Assembly (NCBI RefSeq): GCF_023073315.1
Contig: NZ_JADPJH010000010.1
Location: forward strand, 337,788 to 401,787
Reading direction: 5' to 3'
DNA length: 64,000 nucleotides
DNA from: Bradyrhizobium sp. 1
GTDB taxonomy: Bacteria > Pseudomonadota > Alphaproteobacteria > Rhizobiales > Xanthobacteraceae
Part shown: positions 45,939 to 54,432 of the stretch, piece by piece
Numbering within the stretch: position 1 is the first letter of the stretch
How the letters are laid out: the number at the start of each line of letters is the position of its first letter
Position numbers and translations under genes: made by a program
The notes under the pieces: generated by a model
Seen by the model: the letters and a program-made list of their open reading frames with translations, nothing else
Told to the model about the DNA's origin: nothing
Databases searched by the model: none

Positions 45939-47282
45939 ATGCAACTCCTCCATCGCATCGGTCTCATCCTGCTCTGGCTTGCCGCGCCTCTCGTCGCGTT
46001 CGCGGCCGCGAACAAAAACGATCCCTATCTGCTCGTGTTGCGCGGCGCCGGAAACATCGCGCTTGTCGTCGCAAGCGTCCTGATCGTCATCGTCCTGCTG
46101 CGCCAGGGGCGTTGGCGCACGATCGCGGGCAAGCTGCTCATCGTGCTCTGGTGCCTGCCACCGCTGCTGATGTCGGCTGCGCATCTGAAGTTCGAGCTGC
46201 GCAAGCATGATGTCCTCAAGGCCAGCGCCACCGAGGCGCGTCAGCTCGGACCTCACTTCATGGTCGGCTATTCCTCCTTTCCCGAGGTCGCGCGCCTCGC
46301 CGAGCAAGGCTTGATCGGCGGCGTCTATGTCACCCGGCACAACATCCGGGGCCGGACCATCGAGACGCTGCGGGCCGAGATCGCGGCGCTCCAGGACAAG
46401 CGGCGCGCAGCCGGCCTGCCGCCGCTGGTGGTCGCCGCCGATCAGGAGGGTGGCATCGTCGGGCATCTGGCGCCGCCGCTGACAAAACTGCCGGCGCTGG
46501 CGACGCTCACCGGGCTCGCCCCCGACGAGCAGCAGGTCCGGGCCGAAGAGTTCGGCCGCATCCACGGCCGTGAGCTCGCCGGCCTCGGCGTCAACCTCAA
46601 CCTCGCGCCGGTGCTCGACCTCAAGCCGCCGGTTCGGCGCAACCGCCTCGATTTTCACACGCTGATCGGCCAGCGCGCCATTGCGACCGATCCCGCCGTC
46701 GTCAGCGCGATTGCAAGCGCCTATGTTCGCGGGCTGGAAGAATCCGGCGTCGGCGCGACGCTAAAACATTTTCCCGGCATCGGCCGCGTGCGCACCGACA
46801 CGCATCATTTCAGTGCCAATCTCAATACGCCGGTGAGGGAGCTGGAAGTGACCGACTGGCTCCCGTTCCGCGAGGTGCTGTCGCATTCGCGCAGCGCGCT
46901 GATGGTCGGGCATGTCACGCTCACCGCCGTCGACCCTGACCGCGCCGCGTCGCATTCGAAGCGTGTCGTCCAGGGCATCATCCGCGACAAGTGGAATTAC
47001 CAGGGCGTGGTGATGACCGACGACCTCGTGATGGGCGCGATCTACCAGAACGACGTCTGCAAGGCCGTGGTCGAGGCCATCAATGCCGGCGTCGATAGGT
47101 TGCTGGTCGCCTATGACGGCGCGCAGTTCTACCGGGTCTTTGAATGCGCGCTGGAGGGATCGCGGCGGGGCAGGCTCGATGCCGCGATGCTGCACGCGAG
47201 TGAGGCGCGGCTGGCGCGAGGCTTTCCGATAGAACAGGCGCGAGCCGTCTCAAGCGTGGTTCGTGTCGTCGACCGGCACTAG
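45939..47282 (+). CDS. Membrane-anchored glycoside hydrolase family 3 (NagZ-like) enzyme
   Basis: A 447-residue protein. The N-terminal about 80 residues hold three hydrophobic segments, an anchor not present in cytosolic NagZ. The GH3 barrel follows: VVAADQEGGIVGHLAPPLTKLPA, NLAPVLDLKP, KHFPGIGRVRTDTHHF (the NagZ-type His loop) and VVMTDDLVMGAI with the nucleophile Asp. NagZ enzymes remove GlcNAc from muropeptides during cell-wall recycling. The anchor suggests a role at the envelope. The stop codon shares CTAG with the convergent broken solute-binding protein gene. Confidence 0.85.
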   Translation: MQLLHRIGLILLWLAAPLVAFAAANKNDPYLLVLRGAGNIALVVASVLIVIVLLRQGRWRTIAGKLLIVLWCLPPLLMSAAHLKFELRKHDVLKASATEARQLGPHFMVGYSSFPEVARLAEQGLIGGVYVTRHNIRGRTIETLRAEIAALQDKRRAAGLPPLVVAADQEGGIVGHLAPPLTKLPALATLTGLAPDEQQVRAEEFGRIHGRELAGLGVNLNLAPVLDLKPPVRRNRLDFHTLIGQRAIATDPAVVSAIASAYVRGLEESGVGATLKHFPGIGRVRTDTHHFSANLNTPVRELEVTDWLPFREVLSHSRSALMVGHVTLTAVDPDRAASHSKRVVQGIIRDKWNYQGVVMTDDLVMGAIYQNDVCKAVVEAINAGVDRLLVAYDGAQFYRVFECALEGSRRGRLDAAMLHASEARLARGFPIEQARAVSSVVRVVDRH

Positions 47283-48901
47283 TCCTTCGCGAACTGGCGG
47301 TAGTCCGGCTCGCGATGAAACCAGAACTCGTAGCCGGTGATGGCCTTCTGCATGGCGACGTCGTGGATCGGCTGGTTGAGCGGAACAACAGGGACGTCGC
47401 GCATGCAGAGCGCGATGAAATCCTTCACGGTCTTGTCGTACTCCGCCGCATCCGCGGTGAACCGCGCCTTGTCGATCAGGGCATCCATCTCCTTGTTCTG
47501 GTAGGAGGAGATGTTGAAGATCGAATTGTTGCCGTGGAAATTCCAGTAGAAGTAATATTCGGGATAATCCAGCCAGCCGCTGAAGCGGTTGAGCGCGAGC
47601 GGCAGCTCCTTCTTGTTCAGCGTCGTGCGCCAGTTCGCGCCGGGGATCTTTTCGATCGCCGCCTTGATGCCGATCTTGGCGAGACTTTCCTGGATCAGGA
47701 TCGCGGTCGGCTCGCCGACCGTCGCAGTGCCGGTGTCGAGCGACAAGGTGGTCTCCAGGCCGGATTCGAATCCCGCCTCCTTCATCAACGCCTTGGCCTT
47801 GTCGAGATCGGTGACATAGGGAGACGGCTGCGGCCAGACCGGCTTTGAAACCTCCGCCGCGCCGCCGTACATCGGAACGGCGCGCCCGAAGAACGCGCTG
47901 CTCTGGATCTGCTCATACGGCATCGCCTAGGCGATAGCCTGGCGCAGCTTCACATTGTCAAATGGCGGCTTTGCGGTGTTCAGCGCAACGTACCAGAGCG
48001 CATTCGGGATCGGCACGCCCGAGACCTTGACCTTGCCCTCTTTGATGATCTGCTCGAAATCGCGCGGCGCAAAGCCGCTGGAGAGGTCGGCATCGCCCCG
48101 CTCCAGCATGGCGCGGCGCGTGCCGGCGGAGGGGACGTCGCGCGCGATAATGCGCTTCAGCTTGGGCAGCGGGCCGCTCTTCCAGTCGTCGAACCGCGTG
48201 AACACGGTTTCGCTGCCGGGCTTCCAGCTCTCGATCCTGTAGGCGCCGCCGCCGGCCTCGTTGGTCCTGAGCCACGCCAGCGCCCACGGGTCTTCCGCCG
48301 TCGCGTTCTTCTTCGCAAGTTCTGAGTTGATGATGAAGGGCACGACGACGGCGACATTGAACAGCAGCATCTTGTCCTTGCGGACATAGTCGATGCGGAA
48401 GGTGTGGTCGTCGACGACGACGAACTGCTCGGGCTTCTCCAGAGATCCCGCCGACATCTGGAAAGTCGGAAAGCCGCCGACCTTCACCGCGCGGTCGAAC
48501 GACCATTTGACGTCCTTGGCCGTGACAGGCGTGCCGTCATGGAATTTTGCGTCCTTGCGAAGCTTGAAGGTGCAGGACATGCCGTCGGCGGCGACCTCAA
48601 AACTCTCGGCGAGTTCAGGCGCGAGCTTCTCGCGGTCGTAGGACACGGTCCCATCGGGCAATGTCTTGGACGCATAGGAGAGCAGGCGGTCGTAGCAATT
48701 CCAGGACAAGCCATTCACGGTTTGGTTCGAGCCGACCCCCTGCATGTCGAGCGAGTTCGGCCCAAGCTCCTGCACCACAAGCAGCGTCTCGCTGCGCCCC
48801 TGTGCCCAGGCGAAGCGAGCAGCGACGGCCGTCATGCCGGCCGCGCCCAGACCGCCGAGCACGACATTGCGACGGTTGATATCGAGCGATGATGCGGTCA
48901 T
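47279..48901 (-). pseudogene. Peptide/nickel-type ABC solute-binding protein, interrupted by an amber codon
   Basis: A type II binding protein (SBP_bac_5) of about 540 codons. A Tat-like signal (INRRNVVLGGLGAAGMTAVAARFAWA) is followed by LAPELAESFEVAADGMSCTFKLRKDAKFHDGTPVTAKDVKWSFDR. The frame reads NVKLRQAIA, then TAG (47927-47929), then AMPYEQIQSSAFFGRAVPMYGG in the same frame, ending at 47279. The family has Tyr at this place (RQAIAYAI), so one base change TAC/TAT to TAG explains it. The rest is intact. The GGGGAG site precedes the ATG at 48901. Confidence 0.88.
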
Positions 48902-48991
48902 TGGCGCCTCCCCGGAGAGTTGTCTCGCGATCGAGAGGCAAGGCGTATGCCATCGGCGCGCCTCAGATTGTCGCAAGCAGTACCCGGCGGC

Positions 48992-49873
48992 CTATCTCAG
49001 CTCCTCAGCCAGGAAGTCGACCAGCGCCCGTACCTTGGTCGAGGGACGCGGACCCGCCGGAAACACGGCGTACACGTCCACCGGGGCGAGCTTGTAGCTC
49101 TTCAGCAGCGGCACCAGTGCACCCGACTCGATCTCGCGGCCGGCCATCACCGGCGAGGTCATCGCGATGCCGAGCCCCGCCAGCACGCTCGCGAATACGC
49201 CGGAGCCGGAATCGGTGGTGATGCGACCGTGGACATCGACCGAGGTCTCCGCGCCATTGCGGGTGAACGACCAGGTGGTGCGGCCGAACAGGCCGGGCCC
49301 GAAAATGCAGTCATGCGAGGCGAGGTCGGCCGGGGTGTTCGGGATCCCGCGCTCGGCGAGGTAGGACGGCGCGGCGACGAGAAAGCGAGGTAGCGTCGCA
49401 AGCATCCGTGCGCCAAAGCCGGAGTCGCCGAGCGGGCCCAGGCGGATGGCGACGTCGGTGCCTTCTGCCACGAGGTTGTGCCGTTCGTCGGCGACGGACA
49501 GCTCGACGCGCAGCAGGGGATGGGCGCGCAAGAATTTTGGCAGGCGCGGGATGATGTTTCGCGTGCCGTACACGACCGGCATTGTGATGCGCAGCGTCCC
49601 ACGTAAGGAGTCGACGCCGCGTGCGGCGTCCTCGGCATCCTCGATATCGGCCAGCACGTTGCGCGCGCGAGCGAGAAACAGCGCGCCGGCGTCGGTCACC
49701 GTGATCCGGCGCGTGGTCCGCAGCAGCAGCTTGACGCCGAGCCGGCTCTCCAATTCGCCGATGATCCGCGACACGGAGGGCTGCGAAAGGCCGAGCTCGC
49801 GCGCGGCCTTCGAGAAGCTGCCGCTCTCTGCCGCCCGCACGAAGATGGTCAATTCCTGGAGCCGGTCGCCCAT
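48992..49873 (-). CDS. LysR-type transcriptional regulator
   Basis: A 293-residue regulator. Winged helix (about 3-62: RLQELTIFVRAAESGSFSKAARELGLSQPSVSRIIGELESRLGVKLLLRTTR), then an effector-binding domain of the CrgA/DsdC-like group that senses diverse ligands. It is divergent from the SDR at 50195 across 320 bp, so that dehydrogenase is a likely target. Confidence 0.92.
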   Translation of the reverse strand: MGDRLQELTIFVRAAESGSFSKAARELGLSQPSVSRIIGELESRLGVKLLLRTTRRITVTDAGALFLARARNVLADIEDAEDAARGVDSLRGTLRITMPVVYGTRNIIPRLPKFLRAHPLLRVELSVADERHNLVAEGTDVAIRLGPLGDSGFGARMLATLPRFLVAAPSYLAERGIPNTPADLASHDCIFGPGLFGRTTWSFTRNGAETSVDVHGRITTDSGSGVFASVLAGLGIAMTSPVMAGREIESGALVPLLKSYKLAPVDVYAVFPAGPRPSTKVRALVDFLAEELR

Positions 49874-49998
49874 TTGAAATCCAAATAGATGTTCTCCGAA
49901 ACCGCCATATACCCCTTCATTCTCAAATGATCCAGATAGGCCGGGCCAACAGCAATTGATGGAGCTACCGTGACGGCATCATCGCCTATGCGGAGGTG

Positions 49999-50079
49999 AA
50001 CCGGACTACACACACCGCCCCAACCCGTCCGAACTGTTGCCGGTGCTCGACCGGCCGCGTGCCGGCAAGGCAGCCTGAT
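49999..50079 (+). pseudogene. Possible C-terminal gene remnant
   Basis: One plus-strand frame, ending TGA at 50079, reads GEPDYTHRPNPSELLPVLDR then PRAGKAA with strongly GC-biased third positions, but it has no start. A fragment in another frame upstream (about 49961-49996) reads WSYRDGIIAYAE, like the end of an NTF2/SnoaL domain. Together they could be the degraded 3' end of one gene. The rest of the 49874-50194 gap holds no gene. Confidence 0.3.
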
Positions 50080-50194
50080 CAAGAACCGGCCGGCGTGGCT
50101 TGTGCGCCGGTCACTCTCTCTTCGTTCTCAAATTCTCATTGAACGGCGTGCAAGCGCTGAGCGCTCCCGCACGCCCGAACCAAAGGACCGTATC

Positions 50195-50944
50195 ATGTCA
50201 AAGCTCGCAGGAAAGATCGCCGTCATCACTGGCGGCTCCAGTGGTATCGGCCTCGCGGCGGCGAAGACCTTCGTGGCCGAAGGCGCCTACATCTTCATCG
50301 TCGGACGGCGCCAGAGCGAGCTCGACAAGGCCAAGGCCGAGATCGGGCGCAATGTTACCGCGATCCAGGCCGACGTTGCCACTCTCGAGGATCTCGATCG
50401 GCTCTACGCCCGCGTGAAGGAGGAGAAAGGTGCGCTCGACATCGTCGTCGCCAGCGCCGCGTTCGTTGAGCGCAAGCTCACGGTGGACGTCACTCCTGAT
50501 CATTTCGACAAGACTTTCGGCATCAATGCGCGAGGTGCCTATTTCACAGTGCAGAAGGCGCTGCCGCTGATGCGCAAGGGCGGCTCGATCGTGCTGGTGT
50601 CTTCCGGCCTGCATCTGAAGGGCCTGCCGGAGCACGGCACTTACGCCGCGACCAAGGCCGCGCTGCGCTCGTTCTCGCGGACCTGGGCGATGGAGCTGAA
50701 GGATCGCGGCATCCGCGTGAACACATTGTCGCCGGGCGCGATCGACACGCCGATCATCGACGGCCAGTTCAAGACTCCGGAAGAGGCCGAAGGCGCGCGC
50801 GCGTTCTTCGCCTCGATCACGCCGCTCGGCCGCATTGGACGCCCGGAGGAAATGGCCTCCGCCATTCTATTTCTGGCGTCGGACGACAGCAGCTACAGCA
50901 CCGGCATCGACCTCGCGGCCGATGGCGGCATCACGCAGGTCTGA
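50195..50944 (+). CDS. SDR family NAD(P)-dependent oxidoreductase
   Basis: A 249-residue classical short-chain dehydrogenase: TGGSSGIG (cofactor), the NAG-equivalent motif changed to ASAAF, catalytic Ser in VLVSSGLHLKG, YAATK (Tyr, Lys), and SPGAIDTP. C-terminal GIDLAADGGITQV is typical. AAGGA precedes the ATG. It is divergent from a LysR gene and convergent with the dihydropyrimidinase gene (8-bp gap). Substrate unknown. Confidence 0.9.
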   Translation: MSKLAGKIAVITGGSSGIGLAAAKTFVAEGAYIFIVGRRQSELDKAKAEIGRNVTAIQADVATLEDLDRLYARVKEEKGALDIVVASAAFVERKLTVDVTPDHFDKTFGINARGAYFTVQKALPLMRKGGSIVLVSSGLHLKGLPEHGTYAATKAALRSFSRTWAMELKDRGIRVNTLSPGAIDTPIIDGQFKTPEEAEGARAFFASITPLGRIGRPEEMASAILFLASDDSSYSTGIDLAADGGITQV

Positions 50945-50952
50945 AGCGACGG

Positions 50953-52407
50953 TTACGGCGTGACCGCTCCACGTAAGACTGCACGCGGGGCGGTCAATTC
51001 CTTCCATGTCGAATTCGCCACATGCACCGGCGAGAACGCCGGACGTTCGACATAGTGCCCGTCGCCAGCCTCGGCGCGCAGATCGCCGTCCTTCCAGACG
51101 ACACGGCCGCGCGACACCGTCGCGGCCGGCCCGCCGGTGCAGGCAAAGCCCTCGAACACGTTGTAATCGATCCGGCTCATCTGCCGCTTGGCGCTGATGG
51201 TTTTCGTCGCCTCGGGATCCCACACCACGACATCGGCCTCCGAGCCGACTGCGACCGCGCCCTTGCGCGGATAGATGTTGAGGATGCGGGCGATGTTCGC
51301 CGACGTCACCGCGACGAATTCTTCCTTGGTCAGCCGCCCCGTCGCGACGCCCGCGGTCCACAGCAGTGCGAGCCGATCTTCGAGACCGCCTGTTCCGTTC
51401 GGAATCTTTCTGAAATCGCCGAGCCCGAACCGCTTCTGCTCGGTGGTGAACGCGCAGTGGTCGGTCGCGACCACCTGGAGCGAGCCGGATTGCAGACCGG
51501 CCCACAGGCTGTCCTGATGAGATCTGTCGCGGAACGGCGGCGACATCACGCGCTGTGCGGAATGATCCCAGTCCTTGTTCTGGTATTCACTCTCGTCGAG
51601 CAGCAGATGCTGGATGAGCGGCTCGCCATAGACGCGTTTTCCCGCTGCGCGTGCCCGCGCGATCGCCTCATGCGCCTGGCGGCAGCTCGTGTGCACGATG
51701 TAGACCGGCGTGCCCGTCATATCGGCGATCATGATGGCGCGGTTGGTGGCTTCGCCTTCGACCTCCGGTGGCCGTGAATAGGCGTGTCCCTCGGGGCCGG
51801 TGACGCCGCGCGCGATCAGCGCTTCCTGCATCAAGGCGACGACCTCGCCATTCTCGGCATGCACCACAGGCATGGCGCCGAGATGGGCGCAGCGCGCGAA
51901 GGAGTTATAGAGTTCGTCATCGTTCACCATCAGCGCGCCCTTGTAGGCCATGAAGTGCTTGAAGGTGTTGATGCCGTAGGTCTTGACCACGGTCTCCATC
52001 TCGTCATGGATCTGCTTCGACCATGACGTCACCGCCATGTGGAAGCCGTAATCGGCCGCCGCTTTCTCGGATTTGTGCCGCCACTCCTGATAGGCCGCGA
52101 GCATCGACTGGCCGGGATCGGGCAGGCAGAAATCCACCACCATGGTGGTGCCGCCGGTCAGCGCCGCCTTGGTTCCCGATTCGAAATCGTCGGCGGTAAC
52201 GGTGCCCATGAACGGCATTTCGAGATGGGTGTGCGGATCGATGCCGCCCGGGATGATGTAGGCGCCGCCGGCATCGAGGATCTCAGCGCCCGTCGGCGCG
52301 TCGAGCGATGCCCCGACCGCGACGATGGTCTCGCCGTCGATCAGCACGTCCGCACGCCGTGAATGATCGTGATTGACGACGGTGCCGCCGCGAATGAGGA
52401 GGGGCAT
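50953..52407 (-). CDS. hydA: Dihydropyrimidinase / D-hydantoinase
   Basis: A 484-residue binuclear Zn amidohydrolase that opens dihydrouracil or hydantoin rings. Metal ligands: GIDPHTHLEMPF (His-x-His), the carboxylated Lys in FKHFMAYKGAL, His in VVHAENGE, His in VHTSC, and Asp in VATDHCAFT. Full family length. GGAG lies 7 nt before the ATG. Other reductive pyrimidine pathway genes are not in the window. Hydantoinase specificity cannot be excluded. Confidence 0.92.
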   Translation of the reverse strand: MPLLIRGGTVVNHDHSRRADVLIDGETIVAVGASLDAPTGAEILDAGGAYIIPGGIDPHTHLEMPFMGTVTADDFESGTKAALTGGTTMVVDFCLPDPGQSMLAAYQEWRHKSEKAAADYGFHMAVTSWSKQIHDEMETVVKTYGINTFKHFMAYKGALMVNDDELYNSFARCAHLGAMPVVHAENGEVVALMQEALIARGVTGPEGHAYSRPPEVEGEATNRAIMIADMTGTPVYIVHTSCRQAHEAIARARAAGKRVYGEPLIQHLLLDESEYQNKDWDHSAQRVMSPPFRDRSHQDSLWAGLQSGSLQVVATDHCAFTTEQKRFGLGDFRKIPNGTGGLEDRLALLWTAGVATGRLTKEEFVAVTSANIARILNIYPRKGAVAVGSEADVVVWDPEATKTISAKRQMSRIDYNVFEGFACTGGPAATVSRGRVVWKDGDLRAEAGDGHYVERPAFSPVHVANSTWKELTAPRAVLRGAVTP

Positions 52408-52479
52408 GGGAGAACTCCGAAGAGAGGACGAGACGCCGCAAAGGCTAAGCGTGCCGCGCGCGACGCGACAGGCGAAATT

Positions 52480-53103
52480 TTAGTCAGGCGCCCCGGCTAG
52501 CTCGCGCGCGATCAAGCCGTCGATCATCGCGCGTACAAGGCCAGCGATCTCCTTGCGCAGCGCCGGCTGGGGAACGGCGACCAGCCTTTGCTCCAGTCCC
52601 AGCGCCACCATGCCATGCACCGCCGAGAACAGGCTGCGCGCGGTGATGCCGAGCTCGTCGGCACCTCGTTTCGGCAGCAGCTCGGCCAGCGGCTTGTAGA
52701 TGTGGCGAAACAACTGCAATTGGTCATCGACCGACCAGTCGGGCAGGGCCTTGTCGGCCTCCATGCGGTGCTCGAACATTGCGCGCCAGAGCTGGAGATT
52801 TTCCGCGGCGAAATCGCAATAGGCAATTGCGATGCGGACCAGCGTCTCCTGGGGCGACGGATTGCCCGCGCGTACCGCCGCGCTGAGCGCCTCATCGAGC
52901 CGGAGCAGCGTGCGTGAGCCGACGCGCAGAACCAGCTCGTCCACGTCGGCGACGAGATTGTAGACCGCGCCATTGGCGCAGCCGATCTCGCGGGCCAAAT
53001 CGCGAGTTTTGAGACCCGCCAACCCCCGCCCAGCAATCATCTGCTCGGCCGCCCGGACCAAGTCGGACCGCAGCTTCTCCCGACGCTCCAAGGTTTTAGT
53101 CAT
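52480..53103 (-). CDS. TetR/AcrR-family regulator
   Basis: A 207-residue repressor. The N-terminal helix-turn-helix covers about 12-55 (RSDLVRAAEQMIAGRGLAGLKTRDLAREIGCANGAVYNLVADVDELVL), and the C-terminal helical ligand domain resembles the TetR_C_33/WHG group (LWRAMFEHRMEADKALPDWS...FSAVHGMVALGLEQR). It is divergent from pspA. Three copies of one palindromic site lie between them, so it very probably represses pspA-yiaA and itself. Confidence 0.9.
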   Translation of the reverse strand: MTKTLERREKLRSDLVRAAEQMIAGRGLAGLKTRDLAREIGCANGAVYNLVADVDELVLRVGSRTLLRLDEALSAAVRAGNPSPQETLVRIAIAYCDFAAENLQLWRAMFEHRMEADKALPDWSVDDQLQLFRHIYKPLAELLPKRGADELGITARSLFSAVHGMVALGLEQRLVAVPQPALRKEIAGLVRAMIDGLIARELAGAPD

Positions 53104-53118
53104 TCGTTAACCAAATTC

Positions 53119-53133
53119 TTGAGCGCCGCTCAA
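53119..53133. promoter_or_regulatory. TetR operator 1
   Basis: TTGAGC-GCC-GCTCAA, a perfect 15-bp palindrome 16 bp from the tetR start. Consensus with sites 2 and 3: TTGARC-N3-GYTCAA. Confidence 0.8.
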
Positions 53134-53140
53134 ATATTTC

Positions 53141-53155
53141 TTGAACGATGTTCAA
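53141..53155. promoter_or_regulatory. TetR operator 2
   Basis: TTGAAC-GAT-GTTCAA, a perfect 15-bp palindrome. Centre-to-centre distance to site 1 is 22 bp, about two helical turns. Confidence 0.8.
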
Positions 53156-53177
53156 GTTCATTGCTACAAAGTATCTG

Positions 53178-53190
53178 TGAGCAACGCTCA
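53178..53190. promoter_or_regulatory. TetR operator 3
   Basis: TGAGC-AAC-GCTCA, a shorter perfect version of the same palindrome, 16 bp upstream of the pspA start. It is 36 bp from site 2. Confidence 0.7.
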
Positions 53191-53206
53191 TAACAGGGAG
53201 CAGCAG

Positions 53207-53902
53207 ATGTTCAAGACCGTAGTGACACTTTTCCGCGGCAGCGTGGCCGCCGCAGGCGAGGAGCTGGAGGACCGCGCGGCCCTTCTCATCCTCGACCAGC
53301 AGATGCGTGATGCGGCCGCGGCCGTCGAGCGCAGCAAGCGGACGCTGGCGCTGGCCATAGCCCAGGACCAGCAGGAGGGCCGCAAGCTCGAGACGACCGT
53401 TGCCCGCATCGCCGATCTCGAGACCCGCGCGGTTTCGGCGCTCGATGGCGGCCGCGAGGATCTCGCCAAGGACGCCGCCGAGGCCATCGCGGGTCTCGAA
53501 GCCGACCGTGATGCGGCGATGACGGCGCGCGCATTGTTCGCGACCGAGATCATCAGGTTGAAGCGGCACGTTGCAGGCGCGCAGGCCCGCATCACCGAAC
53601 TCGATCGCGGCCGCCGTATCGCCCGCGCCTCGGAAGCGGTGCGCTCGCTTCGCCGCAGCGGCATCGAGGCGGCGCGTCCTTACGAATCCACGCTGCCCGA
53701 GGCCGAGGGCACCTTGAGGCGCCTGCGCGACCGGCAGCTGGAGGCCCAGGCCGCCGATGACGCGTTGGTCGAGTTCGATGCGGCCACCGGTCCGCTCGCG
53801 ACCGCGGAAAGACTCGCCGAGCAGGGTTTTGGCCCGCGGCTCAAGACGACCGCGGACGACGTGCTCGCGCGGTTGAAGTCCAAGCGCATGCCGATTGCCT
53901 GA
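53207..53902 (+). CDS. pspA: PspA/IM30 family envelope-stress protein
   Basis: A 231-residue, almost wholly coiled-coil protein with the PspA opening FKTVVTLFRGSVAAAGEELEDRAALLILDQQMRDAAAAVERSKR. The family binds stressed inner membrane and keeps the proton gradient. GGGAG precedes the ATG; a start at 53141 would lie inside operator 2. No PspB/PspC or PspF genes are present; control appears to be by the divergent TetR. It is followed 40 bp downstream by yiaA. Confidence 0.85.
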   Translation: MFKTVVTLFRGSVAAAGEELEDRAALLILDQQMRDAAAAVERSKRTLALAIAQDQQEGRKLETTVARIADLETRAVSALDGGREDLAKDAAEAIAGLEADRDAAMTARALFATEIIRLKRHVAGAQARITELDRGRRIARASEAVRSLRRSGIEAARPYESTLPEAEGTLRRLRDRQLEAQAADDALVEFDAATGPLATAERLAEQGFGPRLKTTADDVLARLKSKRMPIA

Positions 53903-53942
53903 TCTCAAATCGCATCATCATTCGAACCAACAGGAGACCATC

Positions 53943-54218
53943 ATGAACCAGAACGGCCAGCCCCACAGCGGCGCCTGGATGACCTTCACTTACGCGTCCT
54001 TCGCAGCCTCCGCCTTCCTCGTCGCCATCGGCATCTTCTTCCTGCCGATCGATCTCTGGATGAAGGGTTATCTCACCATGGGCATCGTGATGCTGATCCA
54101 GACCTGTATCACCCTGACCAAGACCGTCCGCGACAATCACGAGAGCAGCCGGATGGTGAACCGCATCGAGGATGCCAAGGCCGAGCGTCTGCTGATGGAA
54201 GTCTCCAAGGCGGCTTGA
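53943..54218 (+). CDS. YiaA/YiaB family inner membrane protein
   Basis: A 91-residue protein with two transmembrane helices (about 17-37 and 43-61) of the YiaAB domain (WMTFTYASFAASAFLVAIGIFFLPIDLWMKGYLTMGIVMLIQTCITLTKTVRDNHE). A cytoplasmic tail follows. CAGGAG precedes the ATG. Probably cotranscribed with pspA, which suggests a membrane-stress role. Confidence 0.88.
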   Translation: MNQNGQPHSGAWMTFTYASFAASAFLVAIGIFFLPIDLWMKGYLTMGIVMLIQTCITLTKTVRDNHESSRMVNRIEDAKAERLLMEVSKAA

Positions 54219-54432
54219 ACAAGGGCGTCGATGAACGAGGCTATATGCGATGCAGGGCGGCGGATGCTGGAGCATCCGTCGCCTCATATCGCGACTGCGA
54301 AATGCAACCGAGCCATGACGGATCGCGCGGGCGTGTGCTCTTGCGCTGCCGCGGCGGCCGGAGCACTCTGCGCAGGCGGCAAAAAGAACGCCGCCAATAA
54401 GACTTGTTTACAAGATCTTGGCGAGGAAGCTC

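Noticed and set aside
47927..47929. Pyrrolysine or other recoding at the amber codon
   Set aside because: The family has Tyr there and no recoding context is visible; a point mutation is simpler.
54231..54432. Small frame before the first amidohydrolase gene
   Set aside because: It merges into an antiphase reading of the real gene, has atypical composition (CSCAAAAAGALCAGG) and no ribosome-binding site.
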